The notes beneath the pieces are model-generated. The model made no database searches. It was not told the DNA's origin and saw nothing but the letters and a program-made list of their open reading frames with translations. From Marisediminitalea alba (lineage in GTDB: Bacteria > Pseudomonadota > Gammaproteobacteria > Enterobacterales > Alteromonadaceae), in contig NZ_PVNP01000016.1 of assembly GCF_002993365.1 (NCBI RefSeq), positions 1-64,000 on the forward strand: a stretch of 64,000 bases of DNA, read 5' to 3'. This document shows positions 16,820 through 25,922 of this stretch, piece by piece; the stretch's first letter is position 1, and every line of letters starts with the position of its first letter. A program made the translations under genes and the position numbers.

Positions 16820-18016
16820 TTAGCTGTTAATCACAGCTACCATAGCTTTGGCCAGATCGTCGATGTTTGCCTGGCTGATGCCTGCTACGTTAACGCGGCT
16901 GGAATCAACAAAGTAAACGCTGTGTTCATTACGCATTTTCTGTACTTGTTCCGGGGTGATACACAGGAACGAAAACATACCTTTCTGATTGTTTACAAAG
17001 CTGAAATCTTTTTGTGCGCCATTAGCGGTCAGTTTTTCAACTAACAGGCTACGCAGGGTAGACATGCGGTTACGCATCTCGTTAACTTCGGTTTCCCACT
17101 CTTGCTTAAGGGCAACGTCGGATAAGATGATGTCTACCAGAGCACCGCCGTAGCTTGGTGGCATAGAGTACATACCACGGGCAACCGACTGAATTTGCGC
17201 CTGGGCGATTTTCTTAGTCGCGCTGTCTGCGGTAACAATTGCCGCTAAGCCGACACGTTCACGGTACAGACCGAAGTTTTTGCTGCACGAGGCGGCGATG
17301 ATCACTTCCGGCAGGTTTTCACACAGCAGACGAACACCGTAGGCATCTTCTTCCAGGCCATCACCAAAGCCCTGATAAGCCAGGTCTACGAACGGCAGGA
17401 ATTCACGTTCTTTAGCTACTTCAACCACTTGTTGCCATTGCTCTTTGGTGAGGTCGGCACCGGTTGGGTTGTGGCAGCAACCGTGCAGTAATACCACGTC
17501 GCCTTTTTCAACTTTGCGCAGCGTGTCCATCATCGCGTCAAAGCGAATTGAAGCAGTGGCTTTGTCGAAGTAGGGGTAAGTTTCCAGGCTTAAACCGGCA
17601 TTGCCCATTAACGGGATATGGTTAGCCCAGGTCGGATCGCTTATCCAGACTTTAGTGTCTTTATTTACGCGAGTCAGCAACTCGGCAAGAATGCGTAATG
17701 AGCCGCAACCACCAGGCGCTTGCACCGCAGCTACGCGATCAGCCATTAATACCGGGCTTTTTTCACCCAGGATTAGGCCCAGCATGCCGTCGATAAAACC
17801 CTGTACACCCTGTGGGGTTATATAGGTTTTTGACTTTTCGCGCTCAAGTAAAATGGTTTGCGCTTTGGCTACCGCAGATAAAATAGGGGTGTTGCCTTGC
17901 TCGTCTTTATAAACGCCAACACCTAAGTCTATTTTATTAGGGTTGGTATCTTGCTTAAACGCAGCAGACAAACCAAGAATCGGATCCGGGGCAAGTTGGG
18001 GTAGCACTTCAAACAC
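16820..18016 (-). CDS. Class I aspartate/aromatic aminotransferase
   Basis: This 398-residue cytosolic PLP enzyme transfers amino groups between aspartate or aromatic amino acids and 2-oxoglutarate. GVGVYKDEQGNTPIL is the AspC/TyrB N-terminal signature. Other features are the CHNPTGADLT loop, DLAYQGFGDG, the PLP lysine in SCSKNFGLYRER (about residue 246), and the C-terminal RVNVAGI carrying the substrate-carboxylate arginine. AspC and TyrB cannot be separated by eye. The GTG start at 18016 has GAGGAC 8 nt upstream. The 206-bp upstream gap holds its promoter and no gene. Monocistronic. Confidence 0.94.
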   Translation of the reverse strand: MFEVLPQLAPDPILGLSAAFKQDTNPNKIDLGVGVYKDEQGNTPILSAVAKAQTILLEREKSKTYITPQGVQGFIDGMLGLILGEKSPVLMADRVAAVQAPGGCGSLRILAELLTRVNKDTKVWISDPTWANHIPLMGNAGLSLETYPYFDKATASIRFDAMMDTLRKVEKGDVVLLHGCCHNPTGADLTKEQWQQVVEVAKEREFLPFVDLAYQGFGDGLEEDAYGVRLLCENLPEVIIAASCSKNFGLYRERVGLAAIVTADSATKKIAQAQIQSVARGMYSMPPSYGGALVDIILSDVALKQEWETEVNEMRNRMSTLRSLLVEKLTANGAQKDFSFVNNQKGMFSFLCITPEQVQKMRNEHSVYFVDSSRVNVAGISQANIDDLAKAMVAVINS

Positions 18017-18222
18017 GTTATGTCCTCTAAAATGTACAGGAATCGGTTTACTAAGTTTATGAACAGTCCTGGGCTTTCACAAACTCAAACAACGGTGGTC
18101 GTGTGTTGTTGCTCAACACTGTTATCAGTCAGACCACTTCATCATCTTCCGCTGGCTCGGGAGTTAACCAGTCGGGCTGCGCATTATGCCATCAACTGCT
18201 GCAAATTCGAATAGAAAAGCGC

Positions 18223-18996
18223 TTATTCCTGCACAATTTTCCACTGAAACTCACGGGGCTGGGCTACCTTTTTGCCGTGTTCATATTCCTGCTCAATCCA
18301 GGTGACTTCACGGCGATGATTAATTAGTAGCAGGGTAGAACTGCGCGTGCCGTATTCTGGTGAGGCAATAAAGATAGACGACAGGCGCTGCTCCCATTCA
18401 AGCGGTACGCCGGTATCCGGCAGTTCGTGTTGCGCAGCCGGGGTATTATCCTGAAGTAAGTTAAACAGGGCGTCCTTGTTAAGGGTGGTCGCCGAACTGA
18501 TGTATTCCTGCAACCTGGTTACGCCGCGCCTTACTTTTGGCCAGGGCGTATTGAGTGCACTGTTGGAAAGGCCGTGAAAGCCCGTAGCCAGCGGCGTAAA
18601 ATGGTTGGTGTGATTGTTATACACCTGCAGGCGGGTAACATTGCCGTACAGTAAATTATAGCCGTTATAGGCTTCGCGACTGTCGCTAAGCTGCTGTTCA
18701 AATTGCGCTTCGCTGATGGTGCGAGAGAGATAGTTGACCACCAGCTCACCTCGGCTGCGAGCTTGAGTTTGCTCACGGGCAGGATTGCGAATATTGGTCA
18801 ATGCAGCAATATCGCCATTACGGTGGACTCCCATCCAACTTCCACCGGCCTGTAAATCCTTGCCGGCCAGTATTGTTTCTGGCGCATCCCACCAATGGCT
18901 TGGCTGGGTAGGGCGCTGATAAAACTCATCGCGATTAGCAGCAATAATCAGCGGATAGTCTTTGTGCTGTTCAACGGCAACAAAAATAATACACAT
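18223..18996 (-). CDS. NRDE/TANGO2-family protein
   Basis: This 257-residue protein begins MCIIFVAVEQHKDYPLIIAA followed by NRDEFYQRP, the defining motif of the NRDE/TANGO2 family. The family's position-2 cysteine is present, as expected for an Ntn-hydrolase-like fold. The eukaryotic homologue TANGO2 is linked to heme and lipid homeostasis; the bacterial role is not firmly established. The ATG at 18996 is chosen because the family begins at MCxxF; an upstream in-frame start at 19119 would run across the divergent acyltransferase start. It is divergent from the acyltransferase/PLP-enzyme pair with only about 67 bp between starts. Confidence 0.88.
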   Translation of the reverse strand: MCIIFVAVEQHKDYPLIIAANRDEFYQRPTQPSHWWDAPETILAGKDLQAGGSWMGVHRNGDIAALTNIRNPAREQTQARSRGELVVNYLSRTISEAQFEQQLSDSREAYNGYNLLYGNVTRLQVYNNHTNHFTPLATGFHGLSNSALNTPWPKVRRGVTRLQEYISSATTLNKDALFNLLQDNTPAAQHELPDTGVPLEWEQRLSSIFIASPEYGTRSSTLLLINHRREVTWIEQEYEHGKKVAQPREFQWKIVQE

Positions 18997-19063
18997 AGCT
19001 TTGGTGGCGCACTCCGTAGCAGTTACAATTACCGATAACAGAATAACCGATTGGTGGCGGAAT

Positions 19064-19672
19064 ATGCAGTCATTCAAAGCGCCATTACCAGAAACAGTCC
19101 CACAATACCCGGTTGGCATGTGGGGTAAATGTTGCCGGTGGTGGCTGGATAAGCTGGGCTGGACAGTGCAAGGCAGCCTGGCTAATCACCCTAAAATGGT
19201 GCTGGCCGTTGGTCCGCATACATCTAACTGGGATTTCATTATTGGTGTGATGTGTAAACTTGCGCTCGGTCTGGATGTGGCGTTTTTAGGCAAACATACC
19301 TTGTTTGAAGGACCCTTAGGCGGCCTGATGCGCCGCTTAGGTGGTATCGCCGTGGACAGAAGTAAAGCCCATGGCGTAGTGGGGGAAGTGGCCGGGCGAA
19401 TTAGCCGTTCAGAACAGTTACTGCTGGCGCTGGCACCGGAAGGAACGCGAAAAGCCGTGTATCCGTGGAAAAGCGGCTTTCTTTACATTGCACAAACCGC
19501 TAGAATTCCCATTCAGTGTGTCGGCCTTGATTATCAACAGAAAACGCTGGTTTTCGGGCCCGTCCTTACAGTATCCAAAGATGTAACGGTGTCGATGGAG
19601 TCGGTATACAGTTTTTACCGCACCGTCACCGCTAAATACCCGCAGCAAACAATTACGGAGCCCAACGCGTGA
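19064..19672 (+). CDS. Lysophospholipid acyltransferase family protein
   Basis: This 202-residue PlsC-like acyltransferase shows GPHTSNWDF (the HX4D catalytic motif), FLGKHTLFEGPLGGLMRRLG, and APEGTRK (acceptor-binding motif III). It lacks the long membrane anchors of PlsC itself, so the acceptor may be a lysophospholipid or another lipid. ATG 19064 is chosen, weakly supported by GGTGGCGG upstream; a start at 18962 would overlap the divergent NRDE gene. It overlaps the next gene by 4 bp (GTGA), so the two are translationally coupled although the functions look unrelated. Confidence 0.85.
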   Translation: MQSFKAPLPETVPQYPVGMWGKCCRWWLDKLGWTVQGSLANHPKMVLAVGPHTSNWDFIIGVMCKLALGLDVAFLGKHTLFEGPLGGLMRRLGGIAVDRSKAHGVVGEVAGRISRSEQLLLALAPEGTRKAVYPWKSGFLYIAQTARIPIQCVGLDYQQKTLVFGPVLTVSKDVTVSMESVYSFYRTVTAKYPQQTITEPNA

Positions 19673-20907
19673 CCAAACCGGGAGTGACCACTCGTCAAGT
19701 ACATGCCGACAGACAGCTAAATCATCCGGCCGATGGTGCCGTACATACCAGTACCACCAACGCTGTCTTATTCGAATTTGAAAAAACGCAAGATCTGGTA
19801 GATGTTTTTCAGGGCAAAAAAATGGGCCACGTTTACGGACGCTCCTCATCAGGCTCAATGGCTGCGCTGCAAACCATTATTGCTGATATGGAAGGCGGCA
19901 TTGCAACAGCCTGTTTTGCCACCGGCATGGCTGCAATCACCAGTACCATGCTGTCGCTGTTTAAAGCAGGCGATCACTTAATTGTGAGTCAGTATTTGTT
20001 TGGCAATACCCGCAGTTTCTTAGACACGCTGATGGATTTAGGCGTTGAACTCACCTTTGTTGATGTAACCTCTATTCAGGATGTGATTGCGGCGAAACAA
20101 AACAACACCCGCGCGGTATTTACCGAGACCATCGCTAATCCGGTTACTCAGGTAGCCGATTTACGGGCTATTGGTAAGTGGTGTGAAGAACAAAAGCTGC
20201 TGTTTATGGTAGATAACACCATGACACCGCCACCAGCGTTCGATGCCAAAGCCATGAAAGTTTCTCTGGTGCTGAGCTCGCTCACCAAATATCACGGTGG
20301 CCATGGCCACGTGCTCGGCGGTGCGGTGACGGATATGGGCAATTATGACTGGACGTCATTTAGCAATATTAAACCGGCCTATCAGGTTGCCGATGAGCGG
20401 ATGTGGGGGATCACCCAAATTCGCAAAAAAGGGCTGCGCGATCTCGGCGCTACGCTGGCAGCGCAATCGGCGCACCTTATCTCGGTAGGCATTGAAACCC
20501 TGTCGCTGCGTATGGCGCGTAGTACTGAAAATGCCATGAAACTGGCCACCTATCTGGAAAGTCAGGATAAGATTGAGCGAGTGTATTACCCTGGCCTTTC
20601 TAATCATCCGCAACACTATGTAGCTCGTGAACAATTGGGTAGTTATGGTGCGATCCTGAGCTTTGATTTGGTGCCTGGTATCGATCCTTGCGAATTCCTG
20701 GATGAGCTTAAGTTAGTGCTATCAGCCACTCACCTTGGTGATACGCGCACTCTGGCACTGCCAGTGGCCTCTACCATATTCTTTGAGAATGGGCAGCGGG
20801 AGCGAGCGCGCATGGGCATTACCGAAACAATGATTAGAATGTCGGTGGGGATTGAAGATACCGACGACCTGGTGGCTGACTTTGACCAGGCGCTGGCAAA
20901 GTTTTAA
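19669..20907 (+). CDS. Cys/Met-metabolism PLP enzyme (cystathionine gamma-synthase family)
   Basis: This 412-residue enzyme belongs to the trans-sulfuration PLP family. The PLP lysine is in LSSLTKYHGGHG (about residue 207); HVYGRSSSGSMAALQ, CFATGMAAI, DNTMTPPPAF and the C-terminal RMSVGIEDTDDLVADF are family hallmarks. It could act as cystathionine gamma-synthase, beta-lyase or methionine gamma-lyase; the sequence does not decide. The GTG start overlaps the acyltransferase stop. A terminator follows 25 bp downstream. The window encodes two other sulfur enzymes (metY, cysK), but in separate units. Confidence 0.87.
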   Translation: MTKPGVTTRQVHADRQLNHPADGAVHTSTTNAVLFEFEKTQDLVDVFQGKKMGHVYGRSSSGSMAALQTIIADMEGGIATACFATGMAAITSTMLSLFKAGDHLIVSQYLFGNTRSFLDTLMDLGVELTFVDVTSIQDVIAAKQNNTRAVFTETIANPVTQVADLRAIGKWCEEQKLLFMVDNTMTPPPAFDAKAMKVSLVLSSLTKYHGGHGHVLGGAVTDMGNYDWTSFSNIKPAYQVADERMWGITQIRKKGLRDLGATLAAQSAHLISVGIETLSLRMARSTENAMKLATYLESQDKIERVYYPGLSNHPQHYVAREQLGSYGAILSFDLVPGIDPCEFLDELKLVLSATHLGDTRTLALPVASTIFFENGQRERARMGITETMIRMSVGIEDTDDLVADFDQALAKF

Positions 20908-20932
20908 GCGCAAGTACCACGTATTACGCATT

Positions 20933-20961
20933 AAAAAGCCTGCATTTCGCAGGCTTTTTTG
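20933..20961 (+). terminator. Terminator after the PLP enzyme gene
   Basis: The stem AAAAAGCCTGC / GCAGGCTTTTT encloses a 5-nt loop and continues into TTTTTTG. Confidence 0.9.
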
Positions 20962-21099
20962 TCTCTGCAATTAATCGTTGGCGGCTTTAATACCTTGTAA
21001 TAATTCGTTTTTACAATGAGTGAGGAAAGTAGGGCTGATTATTCAAACAAAGAAGACAAAAATATTTGCAACAATTTGTGAAAAAGTTTGAACTTTAGA

Positions 21100-21224
21100 T
21101 CAATGCGAGGGACTAACTCTATGCAACTAGCAATTACGGGTTTTAATGTGTGAACCCCCGATTGTTTAAGTGTGTTCCAAGTTGAGTGTGCATATTAGCC
21201 CCGCAGTTTGCGGGGCTTTTTTTA
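21100..21224 (+). ncRNA. Candidate small RNA or peptide leader with its own terminator
   Basis: Between the terminator at 20933-20961 and the convergent peroxidase gene lies a second plus-strand terminator (21197-21224) that no annotated gene explains. Upstream is a partly paired hairpin (21131-21142 / 21153-21164). A ten-codon ORF (ATG 21121 to TGA 21153, MQLAITGFNV) is preceded by GAGGGAC at proper spacing. This pattern suggests a short noncoding RNA of about 100-125 nt or a small-peptide transcript. The 5' end and promoter are not resolved. Confidence 0.4.
21197..21224 (+). terminator. Orphan plus-strand terminator
   Basis: The 9-bp stem AGCCCCGCA / TGCGGGGCT with a GTT loop is followed by seven Ts on the plus strand. 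The minus strand has no T-run, so it does not serve the convergent gene at 21238. Confidence 0.87.
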
Positions 21225-21237
21225 TGCGCGTAGAAAA

Positions 21238-21780
21238 TTACATGGCTAATGCTTTTTCAACGTCACCGCGTAGTTCTTTATCAGAAGGTTTTACTGAGCT
21301 CTTGTAGTGCTTAACGATTTTACCGTTCTTATCTACCAGATACTTATTGAAGTTCCAGCTTGGCTCCTCACCGGTGGCTTTGGCCAGGATGCGATACAGC
21401 GGATCGGCATCATCACCCTTCACATGGGTCGGCTCAAACATCGGGAATTCCACACCGTAGGTTAACTCGCAAAGTTCGGCGGTTTTACCTTCGTCGTCGT
21501 CTTCCTGATTAAAATCGTGGGATGGAAAGCCCAGTACCACAAAATCGTCGTCCTTCAGCTCATCATACATAGCTTCAAGGCCTTCAAACTGTGGAGTAAA
21601 GCCACAGTAACTGGCAGTGTTAACAATCAACAGGGTTTTGCCCTGGTATTCGCTGCACAAATTTACGGTTTCCTGAGAATTGAGTTTACGTTTCATGAAC
21701 TTTAATACGTCAGGGCAGCTGTTTGCCTGCGCGAATAAAGGAAGCGTACTGAATAACAATGCGCCAACTAGTTTTTTCAT
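21238..21780 (-). CDS. Periplasmic glutathione-peroxidase-family protein
   Basis: This 180-residue thiol peroxidase has a Sec signal peptide (MKKLVGALLFSTLPLFAQA), so it acts in the periplasm. The catalytic cysteine is in NTASYCGFTPQFEGLE (Cys59), followed by the GFPSHDF segment (Gln/Asn loop variant of GFPCNQF) and SWNFNKYLVD containing the family Trp and Asn. Bacterial members of this class usually reduce peroxides with thioredoxin-like proteins. ATG 21780 is chosen because the signal peptide starts there; the upstream in-frame ATG at 21813 adds 11 polar residues. Monocistronic. Confidence 0.9.
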   Translation of the reverse strand: MKKLVGALLFSTLPLFAQANSCPDVLKFMKRKLNSQETVNLCSEYQGKTLLIVNTASYCGFTPQFEGLEAMYDELKDDDFVVLGFPSHDFNQEDDDEGKTAELCELTYGVEFPMFEPTHVKGDDADPLYRILAKATGEEPSWNFNKYLVDKNGKIVKHYKSSVKPSDKELRGDVEKALAM

Positions 21781-21956
21781 TGCTTTATTCCTGTTGTTAG
21801 GGGTTAACACCAATACTGTCCGGGCGGGTAGGTTGGATCAATTTATCCGTAGTACGCTTAACGAGACCAGCGTGTGAAAAACAAGGACAAATGTCTACTT
21901 CCCGCATAGATAGCTGGCTATAATGGGCACGAATTTATAACGAAGTAAATAATAAT

Positions 21957-24437
21957 ATGCGACATACTCTAATTAAAAGCAGTGTTTTACTGGGCTTGAG
22001 TGTTGTAGTTGCAGCCTGCGACAGTACCGCGCCGGAAGCCGTTACGACAGAACCCATCACCAATGTTAGTCAGTTTGCCAGGGTGATTAAACCCGAGGCT
22101 CCACAGGCAACGCTGGTAAATGACAGTATTACCCTCGAGCAGATTATGGCCGACCCAAAGTGGCTTGGTCGCCAGCCGCAGAGTCCGGGGTTTGGCCTGG
22201 ATGGCAGCGTGGTTTATTCCCGCAAGCAGGAAGATACCCAGCTCTATGATGTGTTTCGAATTAACGAGCAGGGCGAGTCGGTAAAAGTTGCGCCTGAGGT
22301 GCTACACAAATACAAGTCTGATGAAAAGGCCACCAGCCGTGACGGTCAATACACCGCCTGGAAATACGAAGACAGCGTGTTTGTGCAAATGCCTGATGGT
22401 GAGATTGTCCGGGTAACCTATGGTCAGCCGCTGAGCAATATCGGCTTTTTAACCGATAACCGGTTATTTGCGCGGTTATACAATACCTACATCGCTATTG
22501 ATCTAACCAGCGGTCAGCAGGAAAAACTGCTGAGCTGGGAGTTTGCTGATGTGCCTAGCGCCAACAAACCACCTAAAGATTTTGTTGCTGCTGAACAGCA
22601 GTCGCTGATCCAGTACATTCAGGTACAACGCAAAAATCGCAGCGATAAGTTCGCTCAGGAGCAGGTGATGCGCGCGCATAGCCCGGCAGTTGCACCGGCG
22701 CCGGTGTATTTTGATGACAGTGAGCGTTTGGTCGCCGCGGAGTTATCGCCCAGTGGTAAACATGCGATCATTGTGACCACCAAAAAAGGCAGTAGCCGTG
22801 ATGACTCGGACATTATGCCGCATTATATTCAGGAAGATGGTCGCATTGCCGCAATCAGTGTGCGTCAGCGGGTTGCTGATGCCAAGCCGGTAACGCAAAC
22901 CACCTGGCTGGTTGATGTGGCCACAGGAGCCAAACACGAACTCTCGTATGTGGGTTTACCCGGCTACAACGAAGATGTACTGGCCGATGTAAAGCGCGAG
23001 AATGCCGCCGCCCGTGGCGAGGAGTACACGGATAACCGGTTGCCTCGTGCAATCGGCCTGCTTAACAGCTGGTCGCGAAGCGGCCCGTCGATCCGCTGGC
23101 ATCAGGATGGTTCTCAGGTAGCTATGATCCTGGAAGCCTGGGACAACAAAGACAGCTGGATTGTTACCGTTGATCTGGCGGCCAGGAAGCTGGTAACCCA
23201 GCTGCGCCAACACGATGATGCGTGGATCAACTACCACCACAACCAGTTTGGCTGGCTGAATCATTCCCATACGCTGTTCTATCAGTCAGAGAAGTCCGGA
23301 TACAGCCACCTGTATCTGCAACAACCAGGGGAGGCCCCCAAGGCACTTACCAGTGGTCAGTATGTGGTAGATAGCTTAACTGTGACCGAAGACGACCAGT
23401 ATGTGTATTTTAAAGCCAATAAAAAGCACCCTGGCATTTATGAAATTTATCGGGTCAATACTCAAACCGGCGAGCATCAGGCATTGACTGACCTTAACGG
23501 TCTGACCGATTATGTGCTGAGCCCGGATGAACAAACCCTGCTGCTTACCCATTCTACGGTAACCCGTCCACCGGAGTTATATTCAGTGACCGTAAACGGT
23601 GATCAGGCCCCGCAGCGACTGACTCACACCATTAGCGAAGCTTTTCTTGCCAAGCCCTGGGTAGCACCGCAGGTGGTGGCGATTGATTCCAGCCATACGG
23701 ATCAGCCGATTTATGCACGGGTGTATTTACCGGAAGGTTATACCGAAGGTGAGCCACGCCGGGCTGTAGTGTTTAACCACGGGGCAGGCTATCTGCAGAA
23801 CTCCCACTTGGGTTGGTCTGGTTATTTCCGCGAATTTATGTTCCACAGCTTCCTGGTTAAACAAGGCTACGTAGTACTGGATATGGACTACCGCGCCTCC
23901 CGTGGCTACGGTCGCGACTGGCGGACTGCTATCTATCGTCAAATGGGCACGCCGGAGCTGGAAGACCTGCGTGATGGCGTAAACTGGCTGGTAGAGAATG
24001 CCAACGTGGATCGCAATCGTATTGGCACCTATGGTGGCTCTTATGGTGGCTTCCTTACCTTTATGGCGATGTTTAATGCTCCGGATCTGTTCCAGGCCGG
24101 TGCGGCGCTACGCCCGGTGTCTGACTGGGCGCATTATAACCACGGCTACACCTCTAATATCCTCAATACACCGGATGTTGATCCCATTGCTTATCGCAAA
24201 AGCTCGCCAATTTACTTTGCCGAAGGGTTGCAAAAACCGCTGCTGATAAACGCGCCTATGGTGGATAACAACGTATTCTTTGTGGATGTGGTGCGCCTGG
24301 TGCAACGCCTGATCGAGCTGGAGAAAACCGACTTTGAAACGGCTATCTACCCGGTAGAGCCGCACGGTTTTGTGCAGCCCAGTTCGTGGCTGGATGAATA
24401 CCGTCGAATTTACGGGCTATTCGAAGAAAACCTCTAA
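21957..24437 (+). CDS. Prolyl-oligopeptidase-family (S9) lipoprotein
   Basis: This 826-residue serine peptidase has a lipoprotein signal (GLSVVVAAC, Cys at about 21), a long beta-propeller region (about 60-570) and a C-terminal alpha/beta-hydrolase domain. The nucleophile is in GTYGGSYGGF (about 694), the acid probably in the APMVDNNVFF region (about 769), and the histidine in PVEPHGFVQP (about 802). The spacing fits dipeptidyl-peptidase/acylaminoacyl-peptidase S9 enzymes. It would degrade oligopeptides at the cell envelope. It stands alone, convergent with the rhombosortase gene, with only 8 bp between. Confidence 0.93.
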   Translation: MRHTLIKSSVLLGLSVVVAACDSTAPEAVTTEPITNVSQFARVIKPEAPQATLVNDSITLEQIMADPKWLGRQPQSPGFGLDGSVVYSRKQEDTQLYDVFRINEQGESVKVAPEVLHKYKSDEKATSRDGQYTAWKYEDSVFVQMPDGEIVRVTYGQPLSNIGFLTDNRLFARLYNTYIAIDLTSGQQEKLLSWEFADVPSANKPPKDFVAAEQQSLIQYIQVQRKNRSDKFAQEQVMRAHSPAVAPAPVYFDDSERLVAAELSPSGKHAIIVTTKKGSSRDDSDIMPHYIQEDGRIAAISVRQRVADAKPVTQTTWLVDVATGAKHELSYVGLPGYNEDVLADVKRENAAARGEEYTDNRLPRAIGLLNSWSRSGPSIRWHQDGSQVAMILEAWDNKDSWIVTVDLAARKLVTQLRQHDDAWINYHHNQFGWLNHSHTLFYQSEKSGYSHLYLQQPGEAPKALTSGQYVVDSLTVTEDDQYVYFKANKKHPGIYEIYRVNTQTGEHQALTDLNGLTDYVLSPDEQTLLLTHSTVTRPPELYSVTVNGDQAPQRLTHTISEAFLAKPWVAPQVVAIDSSHTDQPIYARVYLPEGYTEGEPRRAVVFNHGAGYLQNSHLGWSGYFREFMFHSFLVKQGYVVLDMDYRASRGYGRDWRTAIYRQMGTPELEDLRDGVNWLVENANVDRNRIGTYGGSYGGFLTFMAMFNAPDLFQAGAALRPVSDWAHYNHGYTSNILNTPDVDPIAYRKSSPIYFAEGLQKPLLINAPMVDNNVFFVDVVRLVQRLIELEKTDFETAIYPVEPHGFVQPSSWLDEYRRIYGLFEENL

Positions 24438-24445
24438 CTATTAAG

Positions 24446-25060
24446 TTATGCCTTGCGGCGGCTGGCTATAAAGCCTGCTGCAAGGCTGCTTCCCCACATT
24501 AAGACAAACAGCAATACGCCACACACCGCGCCGTATAAATGGGCATCAACAGCCACGCTGGCATCAATTAAACTGGCCACATCCTCGCTACTTCCCTGCA
24601 ACTGTTCAAACAGCAGCTTCGCAGCAACACCGGCCAGTAATAACCAGCCGGAGCGGACTTTATTTAAAATATCCATAAAGGCTCCCCACACAAAAATGCC
24701 GTGTAAGGCACCAGAAAGACCAACATACCAGATTAATTGCGGCGACAGAAAGTAAATGCCCAGGCTGGTACCCAACCCACACCAGATAAACAACTTTAAA
24801 AAGGTGACCGGGCGATAATGCTCGCCATGCAGCGCCCACAGTAAGGCCAGGCCAACCAGGTTTAATAACAGATGGTAGCCGTTGGTGTGGATGAGGTTGC
24901 CACTGATCAGGCGCCAGGTTTCCATGCTTTGCAACGCATAACGGTCATAGGCCAGCAGATCGGTCATCGACTGACCGGCAAAAAAGAAGGCAATGCAAAC
25001 AATGGCCAGAATTAACGGGCCGAGACTAAACTGTGGTTTTACTGGTAGCGCAACTATCAT
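24446..25060 (-). CDS. rrtA: Rhombosortase (rhomboid-like protease)
   Basis: This 204-residue intramembrane serine protease has six or so membrane helices. The catalytic serine is in GLSGALHGIFVW and the histidine in VDAHLYGAVCG; HTNGYHLLLNLVGLALL carries the conserved rhomboid histidine/asparagine segment. Length and motifs fit the rhombosortase subfamily, which processes proteins bearing a GlyGly-CTERM tail. No product in this window ends with such a tail, so the substrates lie elsewhere. The gene is convergent with the S9 peptidase. Confidence 0.82.
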   Translation of the reverse strand: MIVALPVKPQFSLGPLILAIVCIAFFFAGQSMTDLLAYDRYALQSMETWRLISGNLIHTNGYHLLLNLVGLALLWALHGEHYRPVTFLKLFIWCGLGTSLGIYFLSPQLIWYVGLSGALHGIFVWGAFMDILNKVRSGWLLLAGVAAKLLFEQLQGSSEDVASLIDASVAVDAHLYGAVCGVLLFVLMWGSSLAAGFIASRRKA

Positions 25061-25143
25061 TGGAATTTATTGTTGATCAAAAGGCTGGGGCGCTATCATA
25101 ACGAAAATGCCCTACGAAGCCCAATAAAGAGTCGGAGACCATA

Positions 25144-25908
25144 ATGAGCAATATTCTTATCGAAACCCAGGATGCCATTACCACCATCACCTTAAACCGT
25201 CCGGAAAAGAAAAATGCCCTGACCCGTGAAATGTATCAGACCATTGCAGACGCCCTGGTTGAGGTTAACCAAACCGAGAGCTGTAAAGTGGTGATTATTC
25301 GTGCTGAAGGTGACGTGTTCTGTGCCGGCAACGAAATCGCCGGATTTGCCAATCACGGCGCTGAGCCCCATCTCGCAGAAACCGTCAGCTTTATGAATGC
25401 GCTGCTCAACTGTAAAAAAACGGTAGTCGCCGAAGTTTCCGGCAAGGCTGTTGGCATTGGTACCACCATGCTGTTACATTGTGATTTCGTGTATACCCAC
25501 GGCGAAGCCCAGTTCGTAATGCCTTTTATTAATCTGGGTTTGGTGCCTGAATATGCATCGAGTTATATCCTGCCGCGAATGGCAGGCCGGCGTCGTGCCA
25601 GCGAATGGTTATTACTGGGTGAACCCTTTGGTGCTCAGGAAGCCTATCAGTTTGGCATGGTGACCAAAATTGTCGAACCCGAAGCCTTGCGGGACACTGT
25701 TAGCAAAGTTGCCGGTAAGCTGGCCGCCAAACCTGCTTACGCTTTGCTGCAGTCAAAAGCACTAATTAATAACGAGGCAGAAGCCATTCACCAGCATATG
25801 GATGTTGAGCTGGATGTATTTATTGAAGCCATGGGCACAGAAGCTGCGCAGGAAGCTTTTGATGCATTCCTGCACAAGCGACCAATTAACCCGGAAAAAT
25901 TTAAATAA
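25144..25908 (+). CDS. Enoyl-CoA hydratase/isomerase family protein
   Basis: This 254-residue crotonase-fold enzyme shows ITLNRPEKKNALTREMYQ at the N-terminus, the oxyanion-hole segment EGDVFCAGNEIAGF and GKAVGIGTTMLLHCDFVY. The usual catalytic glutamates are placed in the FINLGLVPEYASSY region, which resembles Glu-containing hydratase/isomerases. It probably hydrates or isomerises enoyl-CoA thioesters. It is 14 bp upstream of the gamma-glutamyltranspeptidase gene on the same strand, although the functions are not obviously linked. Confidence 0.9.
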   Translation: MSNILIETQDAITTITLNRPEKKNALTREMYQTIADALVEVNQTESCKVVIIRAEGDVFCAGNEIAGFANHGAEPHLAETVSFMNALLNCKKTVVAEVSGKAVGIGTTMLLHCDFVYTHGEAQFVMPFINLGLVPEYASSYILPRMAGRRRASEWLLLGEPFGAQEAYQFGMVTKIVEPEALRDTVSKVAGKLAAKPAYALLQSKALINNEAEAIHQHMDVELDVFIEAMGTEAAQEAFDAFLHKRPINPEKFK

Positions 25909-25922
25909 GAGGAAGATTCACC

